Positions 8,701 through 17,104 of a stretch of DNA of 24,668 nt are shown here, piece after piece (position 1 is the stretch's first letter; the number at the start of each line of letters is the position of its first letter). The notes below the pieces were generated by a model. The model did no database searches and was not told where the DNA came from. It saw nothing but the letters and a program-made list of their open reading frames with translations. The position numbers and the translations under genes are program-made. This DNA is from Spirochaetota bacterium (GTDB lineage: Bacteria; Spirochaetota; UBA4802; UB4802): the NCBI GenBank assembly GCA_029548025.1, contig JAKPOE010000463.1:1-24668 (forward strand). The letters run 5' to 3'.

Positions 8701-9278
8701 GCTAAATCTTCATAAGAAAGTATTTCAATTTTTTGTATTTCATGAGATGTTCTAAATCCATCAAAAAAATGTAAAAACGGTATGCGTGATTTGATAGCAC
8801 TTAGATGAGCAACACCGGCTAAATCCATAACCTCCTGCACTCCGCCACTTGCAAGCATAGCAAAACCAGTTTGACGTGCAGCATTAATATCCTGATGATC
8901 ACCAAATATTGATAGTGCCTGAGCAGAAATTGAACGCGCACTTACATGAAAAACTGCTGGTAATAACTCAGCGGCAATTTTATACATATTAGGTATCATT
9001 AAAAGTAAACCCTGTGAAGCAGTATAGGTTGTAGTTAATGTACCTGCCTGCAATGAACCATGAACTGCGGCCGCAGCACCAGCTTCTGATTGCATCTCAA
9101 CAACACGAACTACCTGTCCAAATATGTTCTTTTTGTTATGAGCAGCCCATTCGTCTATAAATTCAGCCATAGGTGAAGATGGTGTAATTGGATAGATGGC
9201 AGCCACCTCGGTGAAAGCATATGAAATATACGCGGCAGCCTCATTACCATCCATTGATTTCATAATTCGTTTTGCCAT
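5760..9278 (-). CDS. nifJ: Pyruvate:ferredoxin (flavodoxin) oxidoreductase, single-chain
   Basis: A 1172-residue homodimer-type enzyme, the normal length, that converts pyruvate and CoA to acetyl-CoA and CO2 with reduction of ferredoxin or flavodoxin. The domains run in standard order: N-terminal pyruvate-binding motif YPITPSSPM (29-37), transketolase C-like domain, the gamma-type domain (about 420-630), and a two-cluster ferredoxin domain with CxxCxxCxxxCP at Cys691/694/697/701 and Cys747/750/753/757. The C-terminal thiamine diphosphate domain follows, with GDG around Asp965 and Asn998 in YSNTGGQ. The proximal-cluster ligands Cys814, Cys817, Cys842 and Cys1073 match the pattern known from the Desulfovibrio enzyme, so all three 4Fe-4S clusters should be present. 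AAAGGAG lies 7 bases upstream of the ATG. It appears monocistronic, ending at the terminator at 5713-5752. Its presence indicates an anaerobic or microaerobic lifestyle. Confidence 0.97.
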   Translation of the reverse strand: MAKRIMKSMDGNEAAAYISYAFTEVAAIYPITPSSPMAEFIDEWAAHNKKNIFGQVVRVVEMQSEAGAAAAVHGSLQAGTLTTTYTASQGLLLMIPNMYKIAAELLPAVFHVSARSISAQALSIFGDHQDINAARQTGFAMLASGGVQEVMDLAGVAHLSAIKSRIPFLHFFDGFRTSHEIQKIEILSYEDLARLIDYNKLNEFKNNALNPEHPVTRGTAQNPDIYFQTREVSNIFYQTVPDIVEEYMQEISKLTGREYHPFIYYGAHDAEHIIVAMGSITETIRETIDYLLQQGEKVGLIICHLYRPFSTQYFFKVLPESVKRIAVLDRTKEPGSIGEPLYLDVRAAFYGMDNCPTIVGGRYGLSSKDTTPAHIIAVYNNLKLNDPKNNFTVGIVDDVTFTSLPVPEDTSVVPEGTFEGKFFGLGSDGTVGANKNSIKIIGDNTELYAQAYFAYDSKKSGGVTVSHLRFGKKPIRSTYLVNNPDFVACHVPAYLEKYDILKGLKKGGAFLLNSLWDEEETKKQLPDHIKRFLAENNIKLYIINATQISENIGLPGRTNTIMQAAFFKVSNVIPFEIAEKEMKKAIEKSYGRKGADVVSKNMAAVDEGAKQVKEVAVPDAWKTIAVPGKPVFEELPPFIQEIVIPMNSLEGDSLPVSAFLPRPDGTFPPGTTQYEKRGIAINVPEWQPDNCIQCNQCAYVCPHAVIRPFLLNDDEMRKAPEGMLTLDAKGKGLEGLRFRIQISPLDCTGCGNCAEECPAKEKALIMKPLQREIEQQKYWDFIVKNVTYKDNLINKFTVKGSQFCQPLFEFSGACAGCGETPYIKLITQLFGDRMMIANATGCSSIYGGSAPATPYCINAEGRGPAWASSLFEDASEYGYGMYLGVTQQQNTIAQLLEQVAKTTSNTQLKAASLEWLAGRNNAKASREATQKLLPLLKGDSSLEASEVLKLAQYLEKKSIWIFGGDGFAYDIGFGGLDHVIASGEDVNILVLDTEVYSNTGGQSSKATPIAAQAKFATSGKRVRKKDLGMMAITYGYVYVAQVAMGASQMQYMRAITEAENYPGPSVIIAYAPCINHGLREGMGKSQLEEKKAVECGYWSMWRYNPLLEKEGKNPFILDSKEPNWDKFKDFLMGEVRYSALKKEFPEVAEDLFNAALDSAKWRYNNYKRLASN

Positions 9279-9694
9279 GAAAGCTTTCTCCTTTCTGTTT
9301 TATTATATAATAATTATAAACATAAAAAATCAATTCAGCCTGCATTAACACCTATTAAATATAAACAATTGCTACTATGTATGATTAGAAAAAGATCAGG
9401 GCGTGATTATTACCTTCATAAATCATTATGAAACAAGTCAATAAAAAAAACAATTAATAAAGATCAAAAATATAGTAAAAATCTAATTATAATTCTACCA
9501 ATGTTTATATTATATCCTATTATTAATAAAAAATAGCAATAATATATAACAATTCCATTTAATTCTCATATGCAATAGTCCATTCTATCCAATCTTTGAC
9601 TATTTTATATTTTATTTACAAATATTGCTTGAATGCAAAAGGTATTATTTCATATTTGTTATATATCATATCATAATATAAACGGAGGATCTTT
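9279..9694. other. AT-rich divergent promoter region
   Basis: These 416 bases separate the divergent nifJ and acyl-CoA synthetase genes and must hold both promoters. Several TTGA- and TATAAT-like words are present, but none has ideal spacing and none can be chosen with confidence. No ORF with a ribosome binding site, RNA gene or long inverted repeat was seen. Confidence 0.5.
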
Positions 9695-11254
9695 ATGGCT
9701 AATGTTTTTTGCAGAGATACAATTGGTGATATTGTACGACGCTCTTCTTTACGTTTTGGGGAAAAAATAGCAATTTCATTTCGGAATACCAATCTTTCAT
9801 TTAAGCAGCTCGAAGAGGAATGTTGTAAATTTGCTCATCTTATGCAACAGTATGGTATTGAAAAAGGTGACAGGGTAGCTATGATTTCTTACAATTCACA
9901 TTATTATCCAATAAGTTTTGTAGGACTTTCAAAAATTGGAGCTATTCAGGTACCAATTAATTACATGCTCAATGCAGATGAAATGGCATATATTATTAAT
10001 CATTCCAGATCCAGGCTTGTTATCATAGAAGATAATTTATACAATGTTATTGCTTCATTAGTCGATAAATGTCCAGCTGTGAAAAATTGGAGTTATATTC
10101 CATTGGAAGGTGGTGATATTCCCGAAGGATTTGACAATCTTATTACAATGCTGAATGATATGTCATCAGCAGATATTTATACTGACGTTTATGCAGAAGA
10201 CATCGCTCAGATTCCTTATACCAGCGGTACAGAATCAAAACCAAAAGGAGCGATGCTATCACACCGAGCATTAATGTCACAATACTTTAGCTGTATTATA
10301 GAAGGAGAATACAAACCCGATGATATAAGTCTCCATGCATTACCACTTTTCCATTGCGCTCAACTTCATTGTTTCCTTATGCCGTTTTTATATATTGGCG
10401 CTACTAACGTGATATTGCACAAAGCTGATGCAGTTGGTATGATGAAATTAATTGAACAGTACCATATTAATCATATGTTTTCTCCACCAACGGTATGGAT
10501 TGGTATTATTAACCATCCTGAATTTAAAAATTATAACTTAAACAGTCTTAAAAAAGCTGCATATGGTGCCAGTATTATGCCTGTTGAAGTATTAAAACGT
10601 TTAACAGAAGTTTTTTCTGGTCTTAGGTTGTGGAACTATTATGGACAAACCGAGATGGGACCGGTAGCAACAATCTTAAAACCGGATGACCAATTAAAAA
10701 AACCTGGTTCAGCAGGTAAACCTGTGTTGAACGTTGAAACTGCCTTACTGGATGATGATGGTCACTATGTTTCTACTGGTGAAATTGGAGAGATAGTTCA
10801 CCGTTCAGGACATGTTATGACTGGTTATTTAGATGACTCTGAAAAAACTTCAGAGGCATTTGCATTTAATTGGTTTCATAGTGGAGATTTAGGTAAATTT
10901 GATGAAGATGGATTCCTTTATGTTGTAGATAGAAAGAAAGATATGATAAAAACAGGTGGCGAAAATGTTGCATCTCGTGAAGTTGAAGAAGTTTTATATC
11001 AGCATCCTGCAATTGCTGAGGTAGCTGTATTTGGACTTCCTGATCCTAAATGGATTGAATTAGTCTGTGCCGCCGTGATATTGAAAAAAGATATGCAGGC
11101 AACTAATGAAGAAATAATTGAATTTGCAAAACAACGTTTAGCTGGATTCAAAACCCCAAAGAAAATCTTTATTATGGATGCATTACCCAAAAATCCTTCA
11201 GGAAAAATATTAAAACGTGAATTGAAACATACATTATCTGTTAATGTAAATTAA
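9695..11254 (+). CDS. AMP-dependent acyl-CoA synthetase (fatty acid/acyl-CoA ligase)
   Basis: A 519-residue member of the ANL adenylating family, which activates a carboxylic acid with ATP and then forms the CoA thioester. Visible core motifs: phosphate loop YTSGTESKPKG (175-185), adenylate motif YYGQTE (315-320), SGDLG with Asp398, hinge DRKKDMIKTGGENV (412-425), and PSGKILK (501-507) with the catalytic Lys504. The phosphate loop has ES where TG or TT is usual. Length and the GGENV hinge fit medium- or long-chain acyl-CoA ligases (FadD-like); the substrate cannot be set by eye. CGGAGGA sits about eight bases upstream of the ATG. No signal peptide or membrane helix is seen. A rho-independent terminator follows at 11274, so it is transcribed alone. 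Confidence 0.93.
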   Translation: MANVFCRDTIGDIVRRSSLRFGEKIAISFRNTNLSFKQLEEECCKFAHLMQQYGIEKGDRVAMISYNSHYYPISFVGLSKIGAIQVPINYMLNADEMAYIINHSRSRLVIIEDNLYNVIASLVDKCPAVKNWSYIPLEGGDIPEGFDNLITMLNDMSSADIYTDVYAEDIAQIPYTSGTESKPKGAMLSHRALMSQYFSCIIEGEYKPDDISLHALPLFHCAQLHCFLMPFLYIGATNVILHKADAVGMMKLIEQYHINHMFSPPTVWIGIINHPEFKNYNLNSLKKAAYGASIMPVEVLKRLTEVFSGLRLWNYYGQTEMGPVATILKPDDQLKKPGSAGKPVLNVETALLDDDGHYVSTGEIGEIVHRSGHVMTGYLDDSEKTSEAFAFNWFHSGDLGKFDEDGFLYVVDRKKDMIKTGGENVASREVEEVLYQHPAIAEVAVFGLPDPKWIELVCAAVILKKDMQATNEEIIEFAKQRLAGFKTPKKIFIMDALPKNPSGKILKRELKHTLSVNVN

Positions 11255-11273
11255 TATTACACTTCATATTCTT

Positions 11274-11317
11274 AAAAATTGCAGCAGGTACAATAATTCT
11301 GTTGCAATTTTTTTTTA
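11274..11317 (+). terminator. Rho-independent terminator after acyl-CoA synthetase
   Basis: Stem ATTGCAGCAG (11278-11287) pairs with CTGTTGCAAT (11299-11308), including one G-U pair, and is followed by a run of nine or more T. Flanking A residues can extend the stem. It lies about 20 bases after the stop codon. Confidence 0.85.
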
Positions 11318-11453
11318 TTATCTATTTAGTGTCACCTATAAAAACTTCTCATTATCATTAAACTGAATTACTCATATATTTTCAAAGAACTATATAGACT
11401 TTAGAGATAGCGATCAGATATTATTACAAAACTGAAAAATAAGGGGTAATACG

Positions 11454-12209
11454 ATGTATCCAATACTATTCCAATACAAATTCATAACAATTGGTGGATA
11501 TGGTGTTATGCTTGCAATCGGTATTTATTTAGCCTATCTTTTATTAGAACGAGAGCTTATACTACGAAATATAAATCCAGACATAGCATACAAGATTCTT
11601 CTTGTAGCTATCCCTGCAGGTATCATAGGTTCAAAGGTATTTCATATTCTTGACCACATGGATGAATTTTTGGCTGACCCAACCGGTACTGTTTTCTCAG
11701 GTGCCGGACTTTCAATATATGGTGGATTACTATTTGCCCTATTTTTTGCTTATTTTATCATTAAACGCAGTAATCAACCTGTATTAAAAATACTTGATAT
11801 TGCTTCGCCCTGCATAGCAATCGGCTATGGTTTTGGCAGAATAGGATGTCATATTGCTGGCGACGGTTGTTATGGAATAGAAACTTCAAGTATTTTAGGA
11901 GTAGCATACCCTGATGGAATTGTACCAATATCATACACCGTGTACCCTACTCCATTATTTGAATCCTTTTTTTCATTCATTGTCGCAATAGTGTTGCTTC
12001 AACTAAGGAAAAAAGAGCTCCCTCAGGGAATGCTTTTTTTTATCTATTTAATTTTCAATGGCGTGTCACGCTTTTGTGTTGAGTTCATCCGCCGCAATCC
12101 GGTTGTTTTTGCTGGTTTAACCCAGGCTCAAATAATTGCATTTTGTTTTGTGATTGCTGGTATTGCTGGTATAGTTTTCATTAATAAACAAAAATTAAAG
12201 AAAGCTTAG
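11454..12209 (+). CDS. lgt: Prolipoprotein diacylglyceryl transferase, variant Lgt
   Basis: A 251-residue polytopic membrane protein of about seven hydrophobic segments, close to normal Lgt length. Lgt transfers diacylglycerol from phosphatidylglycerol to the lipobox Cys of pre-lipoproteins. Family landmarks are GGYGVM near residues 14-19, GLSIYGGLL (85-93), GYGFGRIGCHIAGDG (124-138), YPTPLFES (164-171) and SRFCVEFIRRNP (205-216). The first and second blocks differ from the E. coli type: Tyr89 stands where His103 of HGG is expected, and the Asn-rich GNFINGE segment is replaced by GCHIAGDG, while the Arg of GRIG and the C-terminal Arg are kept. This YGG/GC-AGD form is, as I recall, also seen in other phyla. 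GGGGTAATACG precedes the ATG. Its stop codon directly abuts the stop of the converging gene. Confidence 0.88.
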   Translation: MYPILFQYKFITIGGYGVMLAIGIYLAYLLLERELILRNINPDIAYKILLVAIPAGIIGSKVFHILDHMDEFLADPTGTVFSGAGLSIYGGLLFALFFAYFIIKRSNQPVLKILDIASPCIAIGYGFGRIGCHIAGDGCYGIETSSILGVAYPDGIVPISYTVYPTPLFESFFSFIVAIVLLQLRKKELPQGMLFFIYLIFNGVSRFCVEFIRRNPVVFAGLTQAQIIAFCFVIAGIAGIVFINKQKLKKA

Positions 12210-14060
12210 TTATTGTGATAATAGCATAATCATATTTTCAATTATACGTTTGCTAAATTGTAATCCATCACGCAAGCCAGTATACAAATACTTTGAGCGA
12301 AGAGCTGTTGCTTCCTGCTCATCCTTTATTGTTTCATCAATCTCATAACCTTCCATAACTGTATGAATAACATGTTGAATAGTAAGTCCAACAATATTTT
12401 TGGTGATAGTTAGGTTTGAAATTGATCTATCAATGTCATTTAATTTGTTTATAAGTGATGTGATAGCCTTTGAATTTTTCATTTTAATATTGTTTATTAA
12501 GTCATCAGAATACCGTAATGCCTGTTGCAACATTGTATTCATCACCGTTGTTTGTGAAAGCATCTGATTTAATTGTTCAATCATTTTTAATGAACGATGG
12601 GATATAATCTCTGATGATGGCATCGTTTCAGTATAAACAGTGTCAATGATATCCCGAATATTGACATTATTACAAGACAAACTTATATCAGCAGAATTTT
12701 TATGAACAATAGTATCAATATAAGCTCCGTCATACGTAGCATTGATTAATGCTGAATCATGTAACCTGCTGAACCATGATATAAAAATCATCATCTTTTG
12801 ATTGGTATGCACCTGTTTGCTTTTAATCCCTTTAACAAAGATCTTTGGTAATGCGGTTAGTTGAAATCGGTTAAACATCTCGACAGTATAAAAACGATTT
12901 GTTCGTAAATATACATGCTCATCTAAATATGCTCCCTTAACATGGGCAAGCCCTCTGGTAAACGCTAAATCCTGTCCAACCATCACAATTGGATTAGCTC
13001 CTAACCTTTTTGCAAAGTCATAGGCATTGGTTGAAACCGATCCGCCATATCTAAGCTTGCCATAATCTCCAATGATGGTTTCAATCCATTGCATCATCTC
13101 AAATGCAACACCGGTAATTGCTTTCCTTCCCTTGTAAAATAAAAAGGTTGAAGGATGTACCATTGGGTCTGCAATGAGTATGGTTTTGTTTTCATGCGCT
13201 CCTTCAAAGTATCGCGCATTGACAAGCTGAGGATCAACGGTGATGCAAAAATGTGGCTGGATATTATAGTACTCTAGAACCTTATACGTTGTATCAACTG
13301 CTATGATCAACGCATTATTACAATTTTCTTTTATAAACGGTATGCTTTCAGTCAAAGTTGGACCAGCATTCACAATAATTGCAGGGATGGTAGTAAATTT
13401 ATTAAAAAATGCTGATGCCGGCGGATGCGCAATTATGGTCTTAATATTTTTAGCAATATTTGAGGTCCACAGTTTTTCAAATTTTGCTAATGTGGCAATA
13501 TTTACTTCTTTGGTTGCCAGATAAGCTTTTGCAATTCGTTGTAAATTGGTATAGCCTTCAGGATCAATCTGGAACGAACCGCGATGTGTAATAAATAAGG
13601 TTTTATAGGATGATCTGCCTTTCATAGTTACTGCAATATCATCGTCAGATGGATTAATCAATAGTATAAGTCTTTTATCATGGAATATACTCTGCAAATC
13701 ACGATTGCACATCGCTGTTTTAACCATCCATGCAAAACGTTCCAATATCAGCAGCGTTGCATCAGGTTTTAACTTTTGTAAAATTTTTTCAATGTGGTAT
13801 CCAAATCCAAACCCTGAAACAATAATACAATCATAGTGAACACAATCAAATTCTTCTATTAAGCGGTCAGCTTCTTTTTCAGGGTCAAACCTGCTGTGGA
13901 CTGTTATGGTGTGTTCTTTTTTTATTATAGGGATTGGTTTTCCTGTTTTAGACTGCACCACTTCTATAGAAAGATTGTCACGGGCTTTGTTTATTGTATT
14001 AGCAACCAGTGGATTAATAGTAACTATCGCCGAAATATTTTTTTGGAAATAATTTTCCAC
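12210..14060 (-). CDS. DUF115 / MptE-like protein (motility accessory factor type)
   Basis: A 616-residue soluble protein of the DUF115 family (6-hydroxymethylpterin pyrophosphokinase MptE-like fold). In flagellated bacteria related Maf proteins are linked to flagellin glycosylation with nonulosonic acids. The conserved central block is clear: PAIIVNAGPTLTESI (226-240), IIAVDTTYKVL (252-262), FCITVDPQ (271-278), YGGSVSTNAYDFAKRLG (338-354) and VGQDLAFTRGLAHVKG (361-376). A Rossmann-like N-terminal region (about 75-160) and a helical C-terminal tail (470-616) flank it. Translation starts at a GTG; GGAG of its ribosome binding site lies inside the last two codons of the upstream PBP gene, only 2 bases separate the genes, and translational coupling is likely. 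No flagellar gene is in the window, so a motility role is inference from family knowledge. Confidence 0.85.
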   Translation of the reverse strand: MENYFQKNISAIVTINPLVANTINKARDNLSIEVVQSKTGKPIPIIKKEHTITVHSRFDPEKEADRLIEEFDCVHYDCIIVSGFGFGYHIEKILQKLKPDATLLILERFAWMVKTAMCNRDLQSIFHDKRLILLINPSDDDIAVTMKGRSSYKTLFITHRGSFQIDPEGYTNLQRIAKAYLATKEVNIATLAKFEKLWTSNIAKNIKTIIAHPPASAFFNKFTTIPAIIVNAGPTLTESIPFIKENCNNALIIAVDTTYKVLEYYNIQPHFCITVDPQLVNARYFEGAHENKTILIADPMVHPSTFLFYKGRKAITGVAFEMMQWIETIIGDYGKLRYGGSVSTNAYDFAKRLGANPIVMVGQDLAFTRGLAHVKGAYLDEHVYLRTNRFYTVEMFNRFQLTALPKIFVKGIKSKQVHTNQKMMIFISWFSRLHDSALINATYDGAYIDTIVHKNSADISLSCNNVNIRDIIDTVYTETMPSSEIISHRSLKMIEQLNQMLSQTTVMNTMLQQALRYSDDLINNIKMKNSKAITSLINKLNDIDRSISNLTITKNIVGLTIQHVIHTVMEGYEIDETIKDEQEATALRSKYLYTGLRDGLQFSKRIIENMIMLLSQ

Positions 14061-14062
14061 AT

Positions 14063-15886
14063 CTACTCCATGGTTAACGATATGGTGGTAACTTTAGTTA
14101 ATGGTAATCCCGGTTGCGGGTCCTGAGAAACTACAGTACCTGAACCTTTCATTATATATTGTATCGGATAATTTTGTTGAATATTTATAAGCTCGCGCAG
14201 TGCTTCAGCATCTTTATAGCCAATAAAATTGGGAACATGCATAATTTTTTTCTTTGTATATGACACCGGTGATGGCGATTGTTGCTTAACGGTTCCCCTG
14301 CCAAAACCTCGCAATGGCAATATTCGCTTTACAATATCGCTGAAAACAGGAGCCGCTAATTCCCCGCCTGATCCTCCACGGTGTGGTTCATCAAATAATA
14401 TCAGTACACATATATCGGGATTTTCAAGCGGAGCAATACCTATAAATGATACAACATAAACATTGGGTATATAGCCTCCCTGGTGTTCCGACTTTTGCGC
14501 TGTACCCGTTTTACCACCTGTTTCATAGCCAGCTACAGATGCTTTTTTCCCGGTACCTTCAATAACAACATTACGCATCATAAGCAAAATAGACTGCGCA
14601 ATATGTTCATTCAATATTTTTCCTTTGCTCCTGGGGAAAAACGCTGATACAACATTACCATTAGCATCCTCGATTTGATTTACTATCTGAGGATACATAT
14701 ATATTCCTTTATTGGCGATAGCTGCTATAGCAGATGTAAGCTGTACAGAAGTTACCGACAGTTCCTGTCCTATTGCCATTGAAAATTTTGACAAACCTGA
14801 CCATGTTTTAGGAGGCCTGAGTATTCCTGACGATTCGCCTGAAAGTTGAATTCCGGTTTTTTCTCCAAATCCAAAGCGAACAAGTGTTTGATAGAAATCA
14901 TCCTTTTTAACATACTGCATCGCCTGAATGATACCTGCATTACATGAGTAGGTAATAATATCATTTAAATTAACCCTGCCATGTTCTTTAGTGCATTTAA
15001 TGGTTGCATCAAACACATCAATGCTCCCTTTACAAATAAATGTTTTTTTCAAGGCATCAGGAAGATGTTCAAGTAATGTTACAGCAGCAAATAGCTTCAT
15101 TGTTGAACCTGGTTCAAATGAATCCACTACTGAAAAGCATGTTAAAATTGATCTATCATAATTATAAAATGTTTCCGGATTAAATTGCGGGTAGGTGGCT
15201 AATCCCAGTATCTTACCTGTTTTAATCTCCTGTACCAGAGCAATAGCTCTTTGGGGCATCACCTGCTCTGAATAAGCATTAAGAGTTTTTTGCGCTATAT
15301 ACTGTATCTCTCTATCTAATGTCAGTTGAACTGTTAACCCTTTGTTTTCTTCATTTTGTGAGTTATCGCCCGATAATAGTATATCATTATATTTGTATTC
15401 AATACCCTCAAGCCCTATGTTATCAATATTAACAAATCCAAGTACCTGCGCAGCCATTGAACCTTCTGGATAGACTCGTGCATATTCCTTCTTATAGTAT
15501 ATGCCATGCAACGATAATTGTTGAACCTGTTGAAAAACTGCATCATCTATCTTACGTTTAATCCATACAAAATGCTTATCACGCGTTAATAAATCTTTTA
15601 ATTCGTTATAGGATAGAGCAACAACCGATGAAAGTTTTTGTGCAACTTCTTCAGGATTATCTACTTTGCGAGGATCGGCGTAAATTGAATATTTATAGAT
15701 TGATAGTGCAAGGGGGTAGCCATTTACATCAACTATATCCCCTCGCTTTATAGTATCATTTTTATTTTGTACAATTACTTTTGTACTGAAATGCAACCGT
15801 GTAACATTGAAAATTAAAACTATAGCAATAAAACTTACAAAGACTAATGTAAGCAGGATTCTTCGTTTATGCGATATGTTCTCCAT
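14063..15886 (-). CDS. Class B penicillin-binding protein (FtsI/PBP2-like transpeptidase) with C-terminal PASTA domain
   Basis: A 607-residue D,D-transpeptidase that cross-links peptidoglycan on the outer face of the inner membrane. A single N-terminal membrane helix (about 11-28) follows a short basic tail. The dimerisation (pedestal) domain includes RGDIVDVNGYPLA (48-60) and RVYPEGSMAAQVLGFV (137-152). The transpeptidase motifs are complete: SxxK as STMK with Ser261, SxN as SCN (314-316), and KTGTAQ (459-464). Residues about 548-607 form one PASTA-like repeat (HVPNFIGYKDA onward, ending in VVSQDPQPG). The layout fits FtsI/SpoVD-type enzymes, but no mraY/mur cluster is present, so I do not assign a symbol. 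It starts 15 bases after the lepB stop and is coupled to the downstream DUF115 gene. Confidence 0.93.
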   Translation of the reverse strand: MENISHKRRILLTLVFVSFIAIVLIFNVTRLHFSTKVIVQNKNDTIKRGDIVDVNGYPLALSIYKYSIYADPRKVDNPEEVAQKLSSVVALSYNELKDLLTRDKHFVWIKRKIDDAVFQQVQQLSLHGIYYKKEYARVYPEGSMAAQVLGFVNIDNIGLEGIEYKYNDILLSGDNSQNEENKGLTVQLTLDREIQYIAQKTLNAYSEQVMPQRAIALVQEIKTGKILGLATYPQFNPETFYNYDRSILTCFSVVDSFEPGSTMKLFAAVTLLEHLPDALKKTFICKGSIDVFDATIKCTKEHGRVNLNDIITYSCNAGIIQAMQYVKKDDFYQTLVRFGFGEKTGIQLSGESSGILRPPKTWSGLSKFSMAIGQELSVTSVQLTSAIAAIANKGIYMYPQIVNQIEDANGNVVSAFFPRSKGKILNEHIAQSILLMMRNVVIEGTGKKASVAGYETGGKTGTAQKSEHQGGYIPNVYVVSFIGIAPLENPDICVLILFDEPHRGGSGGELAAPVFSDIVKRILPLRGFGRGTVKQQSPSPVSYTKKKIMHVPNFIGYKDAEALRELINIQQNYPIQYIMKGSGTVVSQDPQPGLPLTKVTTISLTME

Positions 15887-15901
15887 ATCATCTTAAAAGC
15901 T

Positions 15902-16972
15902 CTATTTTATTAGTCCGAATCTTGAAAAATCAAGACGTTTTATGTTGTCTGTATTCCAGTATAAAATAAATGCTTTACCTTTGATCCTGTCAAGGGAAAC
16001 ATATCCAAAGCCACGGCTATCATATGAATTTTCCCTGTTGTCACCCATTGCTACTATCATTCCTTTAGGAACTATTCCCTCTATGCGTTTTTCACTAAAT
16101 CCTCTATATGATGTAGTTCCTTTTACATACGGTTCATCCAATTTAACACCATTAATCCACACCGCACCATCTTCAATATGTACATCATCACCTTCCACAG
16201 CAATACATCGTTTAATGAAGTCTTTATCTTCTTCATTGGGTGGTCTGAAGATTATTATATCACCTCTTTGCACTCCCCGTATACTCAAAAATGAAAGATG
16301 TACTGGCGCTTCCATTCCAATCATTCTGGGGATAGTTGGGCCATAAGTAATCTTTTCTGCCATGAGGTGATCCCCAACAAGCAGGGTATCTTCCATAGAT
16401 CCAGTTGGAATATAATACGCCTGTATAATAAATTGTCGGATATGCATTGCAAGAATAAATGCCACAAGGATTGCATCAAACATCTCCCATATTTTTTTAA
16501 ACATAACAGTTCTTTTAGGTGACATATCCAGAAAATAGTTTAAAAGCTTTTCTCGATCTTCTTTATGTAACAGCATTAAGGGTAAACTTAAACTTCTGTG
16601 ACGCTCTCTTATTACAAAATTACTAAATGGATTAACTTCTAAATACGTTATATCCTTTGCATTAAAATGATACGTTTCATTTTTTGTAGTAACAGTTATC
16701 CCTGATGGCGAAATGCTAATAGAAACGTTTCCAAATTTTTTCCATTTAATAAAATCATTGATTATTCTTAGCAAAAATATACAACATAGAAATCCACCGA
16801 TAGCATATGTAGCTTCAAAAGGTATTGCTACAGCTAAAAAAATAGTTGAATAAATTAATAATATAAGATATCCTATCCGTTTCAACATAAGTCTGATAAT
16901 AAATATATTATCAGGCAGATTGATCTGGATAGTATCGGTATTTTGTTTGTTGAGTGCTAAATACTGTAACAT
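15902..16972 (-). CDS. lepB: Signal peptidase I with N-terminal membrane/PH-like extension
   Basis: A 356-residue type I signal peptidase; the catalytic part begins only near residue 155. Motifs: a membrane helix (164-180), IPTGSMEDTLLVGD (188-201) with nucleophile Ser192, RGDIIIF (236-242), FIKRCIAVEGD (252-262) with general base Lys254, and GDNRENSYDSRGFGYV (310-325). Ahead of it lies an extra module: two hydrophobic helices (about 33-50 and 55-72) followed by a beta-rich segment (82-148, ISISPSGITVTTKNETYHF then DITYLEV) that resembles the bacterial PH-like domain of membrane proteins. That fold call is a pattern judgement. A GAGGT Shine-Dalgarno 7 bases upstream supports the far N-terminal start, so the extension is translated. 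First gene of the lepB-PBP-DUF115 operon. Confidence 0.92.
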   Translation of the reverse strand: MLQYLALNKQNTDTIQINLPDNIFIIRLMLKRIGYLILLIYSTIFLAVAIPFEATYAIGGFLCCIFLLRIINDFIKWKKFGNVSISISPSGITVTTKNETYHFNAKDITYLEVNPFSNFVIRERHRSLSLPLMLLHKEDREKLLNYFLDMSPKRTVMFKKIWEMFDAILVAFILAMHIRQFIIQAYYIPTGSMEDTLLVGDHLMAEKITYGPTIPRMIGMEAPVHLSFLSIRGVQRGDIIIFRPPNEEDKDFIKRCIAVEGDDVHIEDGAVWINGVKLDEPYVKGTTSYRGFSEKRIEGIVPKGMIVAMGDNRENSYDSRGFGYVSLDRIKGKAFILYWNTDNIKRLDFSRFGLIK

Positions 16973-17104
16973 CTATGTACCTCAAATTTTTATAGTATAT
17001 AGTATATATATGCATAGTTATGATAAAAGTTACATTTTTTATTGTAAAGCCAAGATGATATCATGTATATTATTGCAATCAATGTGTCTACTACTTTTTA
17101 AATA

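Noticed and set aside
9302..9333. TTGATT and TATAAT as a nifJ promoter on the minus strand
   Set aside because: The spacer is 20 bases, too long for a normal sigma-70 site; many similar words occur nearby.
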